Positions 43,483-53,448 of a stretch of 64,000 bases of DNA are shown here, piece after piece. How positions within the stretch are numbered: the stretch's first letter is position 1; every line of letters starts with the position of its first letter. The position numbers and the translations under genes were made by a program. The stretch comes from Acidobacteriaceae bacterium. GTDB lineage: Bacteria > Acidobacteriota > Terriglobia > Terriglobales > Acidobacteriaceae. The notes beneath the pieces are model-generated. The model did not search any database, was not told the DNA's origin, and was given only the letters and a program-made list of their open reading frames with translations. Location: contig PLCS01000004.1 in the NCBI GenBank assembly GCA_003134855.1, forward strand, positions 186,001-250,000. Reading direction: 5' to 3'.

Positions 43483-45363
43483 TCACCTCGTTACCTTGAC
43501 ATTTACCGCGATTGGCTCTTCAGCAGTGGACTCCCCTGCCGTGCACACTCCGAATTGGCCACTCCACATCGCAACCGAAAACAGCCGCCAACGCTGGTGC
43601 GGCGTCATCCAACGGAGCGCGGACTTCAGGGTGCGTTCATGGGTTACGGAACGTACTAACTCAGAACTAAGAACTTTCTGGCGAAGGGTTTCGTCATGTT
43701 CTTGCAACCACTGGGTCTCCGGAGCCTCAAAACCAATCTTGTCCCTTCGCCACGCGATCGATTCCGGCAGGATGCCGCTCATTGCGCGGCGTAGTGTCCA
43801 TTTTGTCCAGCCCTCCCGTATCTTACTCCGCAGCGGCAAGGAAAGGCATAATTCAACCAGCCGGTAATCAAGAAACGGCAGCCTTGTTTCGATAGAGAAA
43901 GCCATCGAGTTTCTGTCTTCATAGTGCAACAGACTGGGGAGCGTCGCGCTTCCAATCTCGTTGCGTTGAAAACTGCGAAGATCGCCACCAGCCGCAGCGC
44001 AATCCAGCAGAACCTGAGGCGTATTGTAGGCGCCCTTCAGCCACGCACACTGGCATCTGGACCGCAAATAGCGCAGCCTCGGCGTTCCCACACCCACTAT
44101 ATACTGGATAGCCGCTCCCAGGGACATGCGTTGATTGTGCAAGAGACCTTGCTGCAACTCCCGCACAGCAGCAGCCACGCCCCGCTCACGCAGCGTTGAG
44201 CGGAGGTACATCCCGAAGTACATAATGTAGCCGAGCAATATCTCATCGGCACCTTGCCCATCGAGTAAGACAGGTATCCCGTTCTCGCGCGCTTCCCGCA
44301 TGACGAAGTACTGCATCATCGGCGAAAGAGTCGGAATCGGTTCGTCCTGATGATAGAGCATTGACTCAATGGAGCCAGCAAAATCCTTTGCGGTTGGGTG
44401 GATAGTGAGCCAATTCATTCCATTCTGGTTTACGATCTGCCGTGCAAACACGGACTCGTCTAGCGCTGCCTCTGAACTCACCGCTGTAATCCCAAAAAAC
44501 TTGTTGCCGGTGCGCGCGTTATAGCGGCTTGCGGCAAGCGTGGCTATCGACGAACTGTCGAGTCCTCCGCTCAGACATGTGCCCACAGGAACATCAGACC
44601 GCAATCGCAATTCGATGCTGCTGGTGAGGATGTCCAGGAAACGACGCTCCAACTCTCCGTCGCTCGCGCCCTCAAGCTCCAGCAACTCCGGCTGGTAGTA
44701 GCGCTCGATGGAAATCAATCCCGTCATGGCGTTCATGAAGAGGTTATGGGAGGGCAGTAACTTCTTCACTCCAGTGAAAAAAGTCTCTTCGGAGTATTCG
44801 ATCAACCCAGTGACAAGAAAGGTTTCAAGGATATCGCGGTTTGCCTCGCGCCGGGGCAGGAAATCCAGCAATTGCTTGATCTCAGAACCAAAAGCGAAGA
44901 CATCGCCATTGCTGACGTAGTAGAAGGGCTTCACTCCAAAGCGGTCGCGCGAGCAGAACAGCAGTTTGCGCGGCTGGTCGTAAAGCGCAAAGGCCCACAT
45001 TCCATTGAAATGCTGAACGCAATCACTCCCCCATTCGGCATAGGCCTCAAGGATCACCTCGGTATCAGACTGCGTGCGGAACTGGTGGCCGAGCTGCTGT
45101 AGTTCCTGCCGTATCTCGATGTAATTGTAGATCTCACCGTTAAACACGATGGTCAGGCGTCCATCGGTGGAATGCATCGGTTGAAGCGCTGCCTCCGAGA
45201 GGTCAATAATTGCCAAGCGCCGGTGGCCAAGCGCAATGTTGCCGCTAATGTAATGGCCGTCGCCATCGGGACCGCGGTGACGAACGGCGTAGACCATGGC
45301 AGCCAGCACACTGCGGTCCGCATCCTTCCCGGTCTTATTGACAAAACCTGCTATACCGCACAT
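43483..45363 (-). CDS. asnB: Asparagine synthase (glutamine-hydrolysing) family
   Basis: 626 residues: an N-terminal Ntn glutaminase with catalytic Cys2 (MCGIAGF) and RHRGPDGDGHY, then the synthetase domain with the ATP loop SGGLDSSS (about 268-275) and GQGADEILLGY. GGAGG precedes the ATG. Inside polysaccharide loci this family often amidates a uronic acid carboxyl rather than making free asparagine (known for WbpS-type proteins). With the uronic-acid pathway in this locus, that role is likely but inferred. Confidence 0.93.
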   Translation of the reverse strand: MCGIAGFVNKTGKDADRSVLAAMVYAVRHRGPDGDGHYISGNIALGHRRLAIIDLSEAALQPMHSTDGRLTIVFNGEIYNYIEIRQELQQLGHQFRTQSDTEVILEAYAEWGSDCVQHFNGMWAFALYDQPRKLLFCSRDRFGVKPFYYVSNGDVFAFGSEIKQLLDFLPRREANRDILETFLVTGLIEYSEETFFTGVKKLLPSHNLFMNAMTGLISIERYYQPELLELEGASDGELERRFLDILTSSIELRLRSDVPVGTCLSGGLDSSSIATLAASRYNARTGNKFFGITAVSSEAALDESVFARQIVNQNGMNWLTIHPTAKDFAGSIESMLYHQDEPIPTLSPMMQYFVMREARENGIPVLLDGQGADEILLGYIMYFGMYLRSTLRERGVAAAVRELQQGLLHNQRMSLGAAIQYIVGVGTPRLRYLRSRCQCAWLKGAYNTPQVLLDCAAAGGDLRSFQRNEIGSATLPSLLHYEDRNSMAFSIETRLPFLDYRLVELCLSLPLRSKIREGWTKWTLRRAMSGILPESIAWRRDKIGFEAPETQWLQEHDETLRQKVLSSELVRSVTHERTLKSALRWMTPHQRWRLFSVAMWSGQFGVCTAGESTAEEPIAVNVKVTR

Positions 45364-45467
45364 AACTGTGCCTCCCTATACTTAGCTCTTCGTTCTACGC
45401 GCCGGTTAACTTGCATCCACTAAAGTATTTCCTTGTTCAGATCTCAACATGATACCTCTTCAGCGCC

Positions 45468-46859
45468 CTACCCATTCACAATCCCAGGCCTGGCATTTAA
45501 GGGCGAAACATTCCTGATTGCTTTTACCATCCTCACGGGAGCGCGCGGTCTCAAGAATCTACGCATAAAGCCATCCTCTGGAGCAACGTACAACAATAAC
45601 ATAAGAAAACCAAAGCCGCCGGTAAGAAGGTTAGTGAATAGGGAAACATTGGAAAAGCTCACAGGCAGAAATGCAAACCATACCAGCACAAAACTGAGCT
45701 TGAAGCGGGTTGCCAGGCTATCCAACAGCCAGAACAAGGCGCCGCAGAATATTGACATGACCGGTATTCCAACAACGCCTAGTGAAGTGAGACCATCGTT
45801 TGCCCAAAAGTTTGCGTTTGCCCCTGCGGGTGTTCCGTAAAAATAACCAGGAACTGCAGAAGTGGGATCAATACCTGGTGACGACATACCTAGCACCGAG
45901 AAGATATTGAGTTGCATGAAATGTGTCGTCGGGTTCACCCGGAAGAACTCGAAATATTGCCCAAATTCCAGTCCCTGAATGCAGAACGTGCGCACATGCC
46001 ACAAACCAACCCACAAGAAGCGAAGAATTTGGAGGCTTTCCTGGGGAACTGCAAGCGGCCACAGTAGAGCAACGGTCACCCCGCCAAACAGCCAGGTATA
46101 CTTATGCGCGCGGCGTGTCCACAGGTAGATGAAGAGGATGAATGCAGGGGCGAGAATCTGACTGCGATACGCCGATAGACCATAGAGCAACGTATAACCA
46201 AGCAAGACTCCAACCTGAAGGCTCCGTTTCTTGCAAAATAGCCCGACGGCCCCAAGCAGTGGAAAAACAATATAGGCGAGCCACATTTCTCCGTAAGCAC
46301 CGATAAAGCTGAAGAGGTGCTGAGACCCTGCGTCAAGTTGCTCGTACCTGAAGTCCGTATTGTCAGGGCCAAAGTCGGTCAGCCGAAAAGTGTTGCCCTG
46401 AGTGATGCACAGGTAACCAAGAGGGACTACTACCAGTATGGCCAAGAGGGCTTTGAAACCGCTTGACGTTAGCGGATGCGGTTTTATTGCAGCCAGCGGA
46501 ATATAATATGAGACTTGCATAATGCTCAGGCCAAGCAGCATGACTGCCTGGAGCTCCAAGGCTGTTACATCATCAAAAACCGGTATGCTTGAATAATGCA
46601 AGATGAAAGAGGCTGGAATGTAGATCAGAATGTACTGGCTTAGAAACAGTAACATAGATGGGCGCGTTATCGGCGGCATCCAAAAGGCCGGGACAAGGCA
46701 CAGCGCATAGGTTGCAAACATAATCGTTGAATTGAGCTGATGGTAACCGAACCCCATGTATGAGAATATGTTCGTTACCAGCGTTGCATAGGAGATATTG
46801 AACGCAAGTGTATACAACGCTATACCAAACACAACGCCCAACCTATTAACCAACGACAT
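45468..46859 (-). CDS. Polytopic membrane protein, candidate O-antigen polymerase (Wzy-like)
   Basis: 463 residues with about 10-12 hydrophobic segments and one larger loop (about 270-345) facing the periplasm (HVRTFCIQGLEFGQYFEFF). Sequence recognition is poor, as is usual for Wzy. The call rests on topology and location between the flippase and AsnB genes. Its codons and base composition look less GC-rich than the housekeeping genes, common for transferred O-antigen genes. Confidence 0.7.
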   Translation of the reverse strand: MSLVNRLGVVFGIALYTLAFNISYATLVTNIFSYMGFGYHQLNSTIMFATYALCLVPAFWMPPITRPSMLLFLSQYILIYIPASFILHYSSIPVFDDVTALELQAVMLLGLSIMQVSYYIPLAAIKPHPLTSSGFKALLAILVVVPLGYLCITQGNTFRLTDFGPDNTDFRYEQLDAGSQHLFSFIGAYGEMWLAYIVFPLLGAVGLFCKKRSLQVGVLLGYTLLYGLSAYRSQILAPAFILFIYLWTRRAHKYTWLFGGVTVALLWPLAVPQESLQILRFLWVGLWHVRTFCIQGLEFGQYFEFFRVNPTTHFMQLNIFSVLGMSSPGIDPTSAVPGYFYGTPAGANANFWANDGLTSLGVVGIPVMSIFCGALFWLLDSLATRFKLSFVLVWFAFLPVSFSNVSLFTNLLTGGFGFLMLLLYVAPEDGFMRRFLRPRAPVRMVKAIRNVSPLNARPGIVNG

Positions 46860-46999
46860 GGCTATAGACCTCGAACCGCGCGCCAGGTACTCATATATTC
46901 TGCTGCTGAAAGTCGGAATGATACGACGGTGGAGACTGTAATGATATGCTCAGAATCAAAGTGACAATAATGGCCGGCTCACATCGCGCTCCGGTGGAG

Positions 47000-48331
47000 C
47001 TAGTCAAGTATTACTTCCTGGGGGTGGAAATGGACGTCATCGGGTTTTATACGCTGATGCGTGATTGCCAGGTAGCAAAGCAGCAAATTTGTCGCATAGC
47101 ACAAGCAATTCACAGCCGCCAAGGCCAGCAAAGTACGCTCAAAGCTGACACCTGCGGTGGAGCACCCAACCAGAGCGGAGACAACCGCTATCAGGCGCAT
47201 AGTATCCCACCCCGCCTGCCATGATTGCCGCTCAAGCATGGCAAGGGTCATAGAAACGCATTGATGTGCGAAGCCAAGGCAATATGCAGGGGCCAGAATA
47301 CGCGCATACTGGCCTGCGGCTCGCCATGGCTCACCGAAGACTGTTGCAAATAGCCACGGCGCGAAAGCAAAGACAAGAGCAAGCGGCACAAGGCTGTAGA
47401 GCAAGCTCGATCGAGTGATCTTTAGAAATAGACGTTTCAGTCCGATTGGATCTGTGGCTCCGAGCTGCGCTGCCTGCACAGCGTAAACCTGAGACGTGGC
47501 TTGTGCGACAAGGATCATCGGCGCCTGGAGTGTGCGGTCGACCAGGGCAAACAACCCCACCATCCGCGGTCCGAAGTGTGCAGTTATCAAGAGTGGAACT
47601 ATCTGCAGACCTGCGGAATTGATGAGACCGGCGCCGGTGAGGATCAAGGGGCAATTGCGATATCGCTTGGCGGCTTGCCACATGCTGGCTGGACTGATGC
47701 CCCGCAGAAAGGATATGTCTTTGCGCAGAGTGATGCGAGCGATGCGCCAGCTACCGCCAACGCGACCGCATACATCCCCAACCAGCAACGCAAGCAATCC
47801 ACCGTGGGTTAACAGGCCACCGCTGACCTGAACAGCCGCCTGCGCAATCACCTGATTGAGTTTGCTTACCGCAATTGCCTTGTAGGCGTGATGCCGCAGT
47901 CCCCAGTAGACCAGCACCTGGTATACACCTACGCCGCATGCTCCAATCGGCAGCAGCCAAAGATAAGGAATCAGGCCCTGCGCTCCGGGCAACAGCCAGC
48001 GATGGCCAAAGACGAACCACACACCTAGAGAGATCAGCCCGGTCATGGCAAGCACGACCATGAAGGCGACAGCCACGACGTTCGCCGCCGTTCTGTCATC
48101 CTGCGGCATCACCACGGCCAAGTCATAGCGCAGCGCGATGAAGATCATCACGAAGCCGATGAGCGCGCTATATACCTGAAGGTTTCCGAATGCGCTCGGG
48201 CCGTAAATACGAGTAAGTACCGGCGCTACCGCGAAGTTGAGCGCCTGCGCAACAGCCGTGCCGCCGGCAAGTATGGAGACGCGCCGGCGAAACTCGCTCC
48301 CCCCCCCCAGGCTTGCCGAAAGCGCGCCCAC
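47000..48331 (-). CDS. Polysaccharide flippase (Wzx/MATE-like)
   Basis: 443 residues, about 12 membrane helices, opening with RRRVSILAGGTAVAQALNFAVAPVLTRIYGP, the typical start of Wzx/PST transporters. It should move undecaprenyl-linked repeat units across the inner membrane. It starts with GTG at 48331. It lies between a glycosyltransferase and the Wzy candidate, as expected for a Wzx/Wzy-dependent pathway. Confidence 0.88.
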   Translation of the reverse strand: MGALSASLGGGSEFRRRVSILAGGTAVAQALNFAVAPVLTRIYGPSAFGNLQVYSALIGFVMIFIALRYDLAVVMPQDDRTAANVVAVAFMVVLAMTGLISLGVWFVFGHRWLLPGAQGLIPYLWLLPIGACGVGVYQVLVYWGLRHHAYKAIAVSKLNQVIAQAAVQVSGGLLTHGGLLALLVGDVCGRVGGSWRIARITLRKDISFLRGISPASMWQAAKRYRNCPLILTGAGLINSAGLQIVPLLITAHFGPRMVGLFALVDRTLQAPMILVAQATSQVYAVQAAQLGATDPIGLKRLFLKITRSSLLYSLVPLALVFAFAPWLFATVFGEPWRAAGQYARILAPAYCLGFAHQCVSMTLAMLERQSWQAGWDTMRLIAVVSALVGCSTAGVSFERTLLALAAVNCLCYATNLLLCYLAITHQRIKPDDVHFHPQEVILD

Positions 48332-48362
48332 GCTGGCAAAACGATCTCTTCGTAGAGAGTTG

Positions 48363-49535
48363 TCACCGGTTGTCCAGGCTCATCGTCATTTGACCGGAAT
48401 GTCCCATTCGGCCCCTCAGGACATCCGCGTAGAATTTCTCGAGCTTATCTGCCTGGATCTCCCAGCAATAGCGCTCGCGAAATGCTTCCTGTCCGCGCTG
48501 TCCGAGCTGATATGCATTCTCGCGGTCATCGACGAGCTTTTCGATCGCGGCCACGAAGGTTTCCGGCTCCTCGGGACGGCATAGCAGCACCGCCCCCGTG
48601 TCCTCGGCGATGCGAGCTTCATTGGGAAGGTCGCTGGCAACAATTGGCAAGCCAGCGGCCATGTATTCAAATAATTTGGTTGGCAGTGCATTGATGTGTT
48701 TGTGTTGACGCAAACCCGGAGCAATCCCGATCGTTGCCATGTTCAGATACTCCATCACATCCTGAGGCAAAATGTTCGGGAGAATGGAGACGTTGGACAG
48801 TCCATGCGCTTTGATGAAAGTGAGGGCACGATCACGAATGGATGGGTCCCAGCGATCAATCATCAAAAAGCGGACATTGGGGTGGCGTTCTTTGAGGCGA
48901 GCCGCGATCTCGAGGAACAGAAACGTACCGTTCCCCTCATAGTTCGAACCCAGGAACACAACCGTATCCGGACGCGAGCGGTAGTCGTTGGACACATATT
49001 CGAGCAGATCCAGGGTCGCGTAATTTCGGATGACCTCGGTTCGCAAAACGCCCTTCGGAAAATGCTTCTCTATTTCTGGAATAACAAATATGACGTTGCG
49101 CACCAAGCGTGATAAGCCGGCTTGCACAAAGCGAACGCAATGGTACAGCGGACGCCGCAGAGAACGAGGTATCCACTGGCGAACCAGCATCTCGTCCGGA
49201 TAGTTTTCATGCACATCGTAGACCACTGGCTTGAAAATGCCCAGGGCCGCCATGTAAGGCAGAATATCGATGTCGTGGAAGTGCACCAGGTCTACCGAAG
49301 GCAACAGCGGACGCAGCTTGCGCGCGAGATGCCAGGGAATCACAAACGGCCGGGCCGCACGAGAACGGGCGCGGGGAAAGGTGTGCAGCGTGACACCTTC
49401 GCGCACGGCTCCGCCGCTCACTTTCCAAGGACATACCAAATGAACCGTATGGCCGCGGCGGGCCATCATCACCGTGTATTTCCATACTCTCGCATCAAAA
49501 TCCGGGTGAATAGATGTCACGAAAGCGATGCGCAA
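48363..49535 (-). CDS. Glycosyltransferase family 4
   Basis: A 390-residue GT-B enzyme: N-terminal RIAFVTSIHPDFDARVWKYTVMMARRG; C-terminal domain VVFLGSNYEGNGTFLFLEIA and the donor-binding PTKLFEYMAAGLPIVASDLP. It starts with TTG at 49535 (GGAGAAGC 5 nt upstream), 19 bp inside the end of the epimerase gene. The linkage it makes is not predictable. Confidence 0.88.
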   Translation of the reverse strand: MRIAFVTSIHPDFDARVWKYTVMMARRGHTVHLVCPWKVSGGAVREGVTLHTFPRARSRAARPFVIPWHLARKLRPLLPSVDLVHFHDIDILPYMAALGIFKPVVYDVHENYPDEMLVRQWIPRSLRRPLYHCVRFVQAGLSRLVRNVIFVIPEIEKHFPKGVLRTEVIRNYATLDLLEYVSNDYRSRPDTVVFLGSNYEGNGTFLFLEIAARLKERHPNVRFLMIDRWDPSIRDRALTFIKAHGLSNVSILPNILPQDVMEYLNMATIGIAPGLRQHKHINALPTKLFEYMAAGLPIVASDLPNEARIAEDTGAVLLCRPEEPETFVAAIEKLVDDRENAYQLGQRGQEAFRERYCWEIQADKLEKFYADVLRGRMGHSGQMTMSLDNR

Positions 49536-50635
49536 GGAGCTTCTCCAGATAGAATTCTTTTAGAATCTGTAACAGCTTTTGCGATGCGAAGGGCCGCGTC
49601 GCCATCTCCGTATGGGGTCCCCGGCAATCCAGGCTCGTAACGCCGTGCGAGGATCACGCCGGCAATTGCTTCGCTACTGACCGGTGGACACAGCACGTTC
49701 CAACCAAGTTCAATCAGTTCAGTCCACTCCGTTTCATCGCGAAGAGTGACGCAGGGAACCTTGCAGAAGAACGCCTCTTTTTGAACGCCTCCAGAGTCGG
49801 TTACGATGACCGCCGCGTTACGTTCCAACTGAAGCATATCGAGGTAGCCTAGGGGTTCGGTCATCTCGACCGTGCCTGGAAGATGAAATCCCGGGTCCAT
49901 CGACGAAAGTGCTTTGCGGGTTCGCGGATGCACGGGCCAGATAACCTTCAGCTTTGTCGAAGCGCCGGCCAACCCACCCATAATTGCTCAGAGGCGGGCC
50001 GCGTTGTCCGTGTTTTCTGCGCGGTGAACCGTGGCCAGCACGTATTGTTGCGGCACCAAATCCAACCGGTCCAGGATATTGCGCCGGCTTGCAATCTCGC
50101 CATACATCAAGGCTGCGTCGAACATGACATCGCCGGTCAGCATTATCCGTTGTTCCAGAACGCCTTCTTTCAGGAGATTCCGAACCGCCGCTTCGGTCGG
50201 AGCGAAAAGGAGATCGGAAATAGAATCCGCGACTACTCTGTTGATCTCTTCGGGCATCGCCCGGTTGTATGATCGCAGCCCCGCTTCAACATGCGCAACC
50301 GGAATATGGAGCTTCACGGCGGCCAAGGCGCCGGCTAGCGTCGAGTTGGTATCACCGTAGATTAAGACACAATCTGGCTTTTCCGAACTCATGACAGGGT
50401 CGAGGGCGGCAAGCACGCCCCCCGTCTGAATCCCGTGTGAGCCGGAACCGACATTGAGGTTGATGTCTGGAGGCTTCAGTTGCAACTCATCAAAAAACAC
50501 CTGCGACATGGACCGGTCGTAATGCTGGCCCGTGTGCACGATGATTTCATCGACCCTCAGTTTCTTCAATGCGGCGCTGACAGGGCCGGCCTTGATGAAC
50601 TGCGGACGGGCCTCGATGACTGTCAGTACTCTCAC
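49517..50635 (-). pseudogene. wecB: UDP-N-acetylglucosamine 2-epimerase (WecB/WbpI-like), interrupted by a stop codon
   Basis: The family aligns over the whole span. The first part has RPQFIKAGPVSAALKK, HTGQHYDRSM, YGDTNSTLAGALAA, HVEAGLRSYN and HRAENTDNAARL, then a TGA (49988-49990 on the plus strand). The reading frame continues unchanged with AIMGGL, IWPVHPRTRKAL, ILTDSGGVQKEA-type (IVTDSGGVQKEAFF) and VTLRDETEW. CGA to TGA would restore Arg at a position usually Arg in the family, so a single point mutation fits. GTG start overlaps the aminotransferase stop by 4 bp. Loss would block epimerisation to the manno-configuration unless another epimerase substitutes; a sequencing error is possible. 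Confidence 0.85.
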
Positions 50636-51768
50636 TGAAGAACCTCGGAAGGTGATGGGCGCTCCTGCGATAGCGCGAACCGCAGGACGGATTCGACTAC
50701 GCAGTCGAGCTGGTCCTGAGCGAGCTCTGGGTAGATAGGTAAAGCCAATACACTTTGAGAAGCGATCTCAGACTCGCGTAGAGGCCGAATGGCCCGACAC
50801 TTGCCGGCGAAGCACTCCTGCTCATGCATGGGGAGCGGGTAGTAGATTTCGCTGCCTATACCCTCTTGCTTCAGTGCTTGAACAAGTGAATCTCTATTGG
50901 AAACACGAATCGTATACTGATTAAAAATACTAACGCAATCCGGGCTGATCCAGGGCGTCTGAACGCCGCTGGAGGCGAAGGCCCGATCGTAGAATGCCGC
51001 GTTGCGGCGACGCGCTTCCGACCAATCTCCAAGGTGAGGAAGCTTTACAAGCAGGATTGCCGCCTGGAGGGGATCGAGCCGGAAATTGCCGCCTACAAAT
51101 TTGTGGTAGTATTTCGGTTTTGATCCATGGGAACGCATGGCCACGAGGCGTTCGTGCAGGGCGGGATCGTTGGTCACAATCATTCCGCCATCACCGGCGC
51201 CGCCGAGGTTCTTGCTCGGAAAGAAACTGAAGCAGCCAACGATTCCAATGCTTCCGGCTTTGCGGCCCTTGTATGTGGCCGAAATGGCTTGCGCCGCGTC
51301 CTCGATCACATAGAGGTTATGCTTTGCGGCGACTTCCATTATCGGGTCCATGTCGCACATCTGCCCGTATAGATGCACTGGAATGATTGCTTTTGTCCGG
51401 CCAGTAATCGCGGCCTCAATTTTCGAAGGATCCAAGTTATAGGTGCGCGGATCGATATCGACAAATACGGGAAGAGCCCCGGTGCGCGATATGGACCCCG
51501 CTGTGGCGAAGAAAGTGAAAGAGGTAGTAATGACTTCATCGCCTGGGCCGATATTTAGAGCCATAAGACTGGCGAGTAGCGCATCTGTCCCGCTAGAGAC
51601 GCCCACGGCGAATTTGCAGTCGCTAATCGCGGCTACCTTCTGCTCAATCTCGGCAACCTTTGGCCCGCCAATGCAGACCTGAGAATCGAGTACCTCTTCA
51701 ACGGCAGTGAGAACATCGTTCTTAATAGTGGCATATTGCGCCTTCAAATCAAGAAGCGGGACTTTCAC
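50632..51768 (-). CDS. DegT/DnrJ/EryC1/StrS aminotransferase (WbpE-like)
   Basis: A 378-residue PLP-dependent enzyme, with Lys186 in GCFSFFPSKNLGGAGDGG and VIEDAAQA before it. It is likely to aminate the 3-keto sugar made by the preceding oxidoreductase, as WbpE does in Pseudomonas. The GTG start overlaps the stop of the oxidoreductase-acetyltransferase gene by 4 bp, and its own stop overlaps the epimerase start, so the three genes are translationally coupled. Confidence 0.93.
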   Translation of the reverse strand: MKVPLLDLKAQYATIKNDVLTAVEEVLDSQVCIGGPKVAEIEQKVAAISDCKFAVGVSSGTDALLASLMALNIGPGDEVITTSFTFFATAGSISRTGALPVFVDIDPRTYNLDPSKIEAAITGRTKAIIPVHLYGQMCDMDPIMEVAAKHNLYVIEDAAQAISATYKGRKAGSIGIVGCFSFFPSKNLGGAGDGGMIVTNDPALHERLVAMRSHGSKPKYYHKFVGGNFRLDPLQAAILLVKLPHLGDWSEARRRNAAFYDRAFASSGVQTPWISPDCVSIFNQYTIRVSNRDSLVQALKQEGIGSEIYYPLPMHEQECFAGKCRAIRPLRESEIASQSVLALPIYPELAQDQLDCVVESVLRFALSQERPSPSEVLQ

Positions 51769-53435
51769 GAGATAACCTCCATTACCAGCTTTTGGTTTTT
51801 AAATTCGTCATAAGTCTTGGAACCCGTAGTCAGTTCCGGCGGTAACGGACTCTCTTCATCGAGATCGAGGCACCGGACTACGCCGGGTTCAACCTCCTTA
51901 TAGCGGAATCCGCTTTCGGGGCAGCGCATGATGCCGTCAGGGTCAGCGATAAGCCGGTGGCCGTGGCGGCTCATCCAGCCGATTTGCCGCGCAGGATTGC
52001 CAACCATAAGCGCGTAGTCAGGAACGCTCTTCGCAACAACCGCTCCGGCTCCTATAAAGCAGTAACGGCCAAGATCGATGCCACAGATGATCGTTGCATT
52101 CGCTCCCACAGTCGCACCGCGGCGAAAGATTGTGGGTTCGTATAGCGAGTGGCGGTTCACCTGAGAGCGGGGATTCGAGACGTTGGTGAGAACGCAAGAT
52201 GGCCCCAGAAAAACATCATCTTCGACCACGGTTCCGGCATAGATCGAAACGTTGTTTTGAACCTTGACATTATTTCCGATGACGACGTTCTCGGATACCT
52301 GGCAGTTTTGGCCGAAGATGCAGCGTTCGCCAATCTTCGCGCCCTTCAAGATATGGGAGTAGTGCCACACCTTCGTACCAGCGCCGATCTCGCATGGCTC
52401 ATCGACCACCGCGGTCGGGTGAACGAAGTAAGGCTTCTTGACCGCTTCAGGCAGATTGGAGGAAGACACCGCCTTATGGCTCTCCATCGATTGTTGACAT
52501 GCGTTCAAGACCCGCAAAACACGCAGGCCCTCGCGGCCGTCGGTAAGTGGTGCGCGCCTCGATTCCATGCAATCGAGGAACTCGCAGCACTCATTTCGCA
52601 ATGGCTCCGCGCTTGCCAGGCTTATGGGCTCGGCTTCTGCCTTCACAGCATTCGGAACGCGATCCTTCCACTCCACACGGTGGGGGTACAGCACCAGCTT
52701 CTCGGTTGCCGTGTCGTCGAAGACCGCCATCTTATCGGAACCGACAACGACAAGGCGCTGTTCCTTGAACGGGTGAAGCCAACTCACGAAAACATGGGCG
52801 CGCACGCCGTTTGCGAACCTAAACTGGCTGAGCGTGACGTCGGCGACGTTCTGGCTAAGATAGTAGCCGCCTTCACAGGTCGCCGATTGCGGCTCTTCGC
52901 CCAATAAGCCGAGCAACACACTAATATCGTGTGGCGCGAAGCTCCACAGAATGTTTTCCTCAGCACGGATCTTGCCCATATTGAGGCGGTTAGAGTATAT
53001 GTACTCTACGCGACCAAGAGAACCGTTATCAATGAGTTCTTTTAGCTTCCTCACAGCCGGGTGGTATTGTAGGATGTGCCCGACCATGAGTATGCGGCCA
53101 CGTCCAGTTGCGAGTTCGACCAGCTCCTCTCCCTCAGCGACGTTCAGCGCCAGCGGCTTCTCAACAAACACATCCTTGCCGGCCAGTAAAGCGCGCTTTG
53201 CCATGTCGAAATGCAACGCAGCCGGCGTGGCTAAAACAACTCCGCGGATATTGTCGTCCAATAGAACGTCCGCGTAGTCCTGCCGGTAGACAACTTGTGG
53301 GTACTTCGCCCGAGTATTTGCCTCAACCAGGGGCCTGTCGTCGCACACCGTATGTAGCACACCTAGCTCGAAGAAGTTCCGGACAAGGTTCTTACCCCAG
53401 TATCCGTTTCCCACAACAGCAATATTAAGCGGCAT
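51765..53435 (-). CDS. Fused UDP-sugar oxidoreductase and N-acetyltransferase (WbpB-WbpD type)
   Basis: A 556-residue two-enzyme fusion. Residues 1 to about 325 are a Gfo/Idh/MocA oxidoreductase (NAD motif VVGNGYWGKNLVRNF; EKP at 92-94; HIL-QYHPAV). Residues about 338-490 are a left-handed beta-helix acetyltransferase (FVHPTAVVDEPCEIGAGTKVW, then VGNPARQIGWM). A short C-terminal piece carries Cys505 and Cys522. In Pseudomonas and Bordetella WbpB and WbpD are separate proteins, so the fusion links 3-oxidation to N-acetylation of the new 3-amine. GGAGGGTCA precedes the ATG. Confidence 0.92.
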   Translation of the reverse strand: MPLNIAVVGNGYWGKNLVRNFFELGVLHTVCDDRPLVEANTRAKYPQVVYRQDYADVLLDDNIRGVVLATPAALHFDMAKRALLAGKDVFVEKPLALNVAEGEELVELATGRGRILMVGHILQYHPAVRKLKELIDNGSLGRVEYIYSNRLNMGKIRAEENILWSFAPHDISVLLGLLGEEPQSATCEGGYYLSQNVADVTLSQFRFANGVRAHVFVSWLHPFKEQRLVVVGSDKMAVFDDTATEKLVLYPHRVEWKDRVPNAVKAEAEPISLASAEPLRNECCEFLDCMESRRAPLTDGREGLRVLRVLNACQQSMESHKAVSSSNLPEAVKKPYFVHPTAVVDEPCEIGAGTKVWHYSHILKGAKIGERCIFGQNCQVSENVVIGNNVKVQNNVSIYAGTVVEDDVFLGPSCVLTNVSNPRSQVNRHSLYEPTIFRRGATVGANATIICGIDLGRYCFIGAGAVVAKSVPDYALMVGNPARQIGWMSRHGHRLIADPDGIMRCPESGFRYKEVEPGVVRCLDLDEESPLPPELTTGSKTYDEFKNQKLVMEVIS

Positions 53436-53448
53436 TGACCCTCCGGTT

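Noticed and set aside
49517-50635. Two separate small genes instead of one broken epimerase
   Set aside because: Both pieces are in the same frame, three codons apart, and together match one full-length family member.
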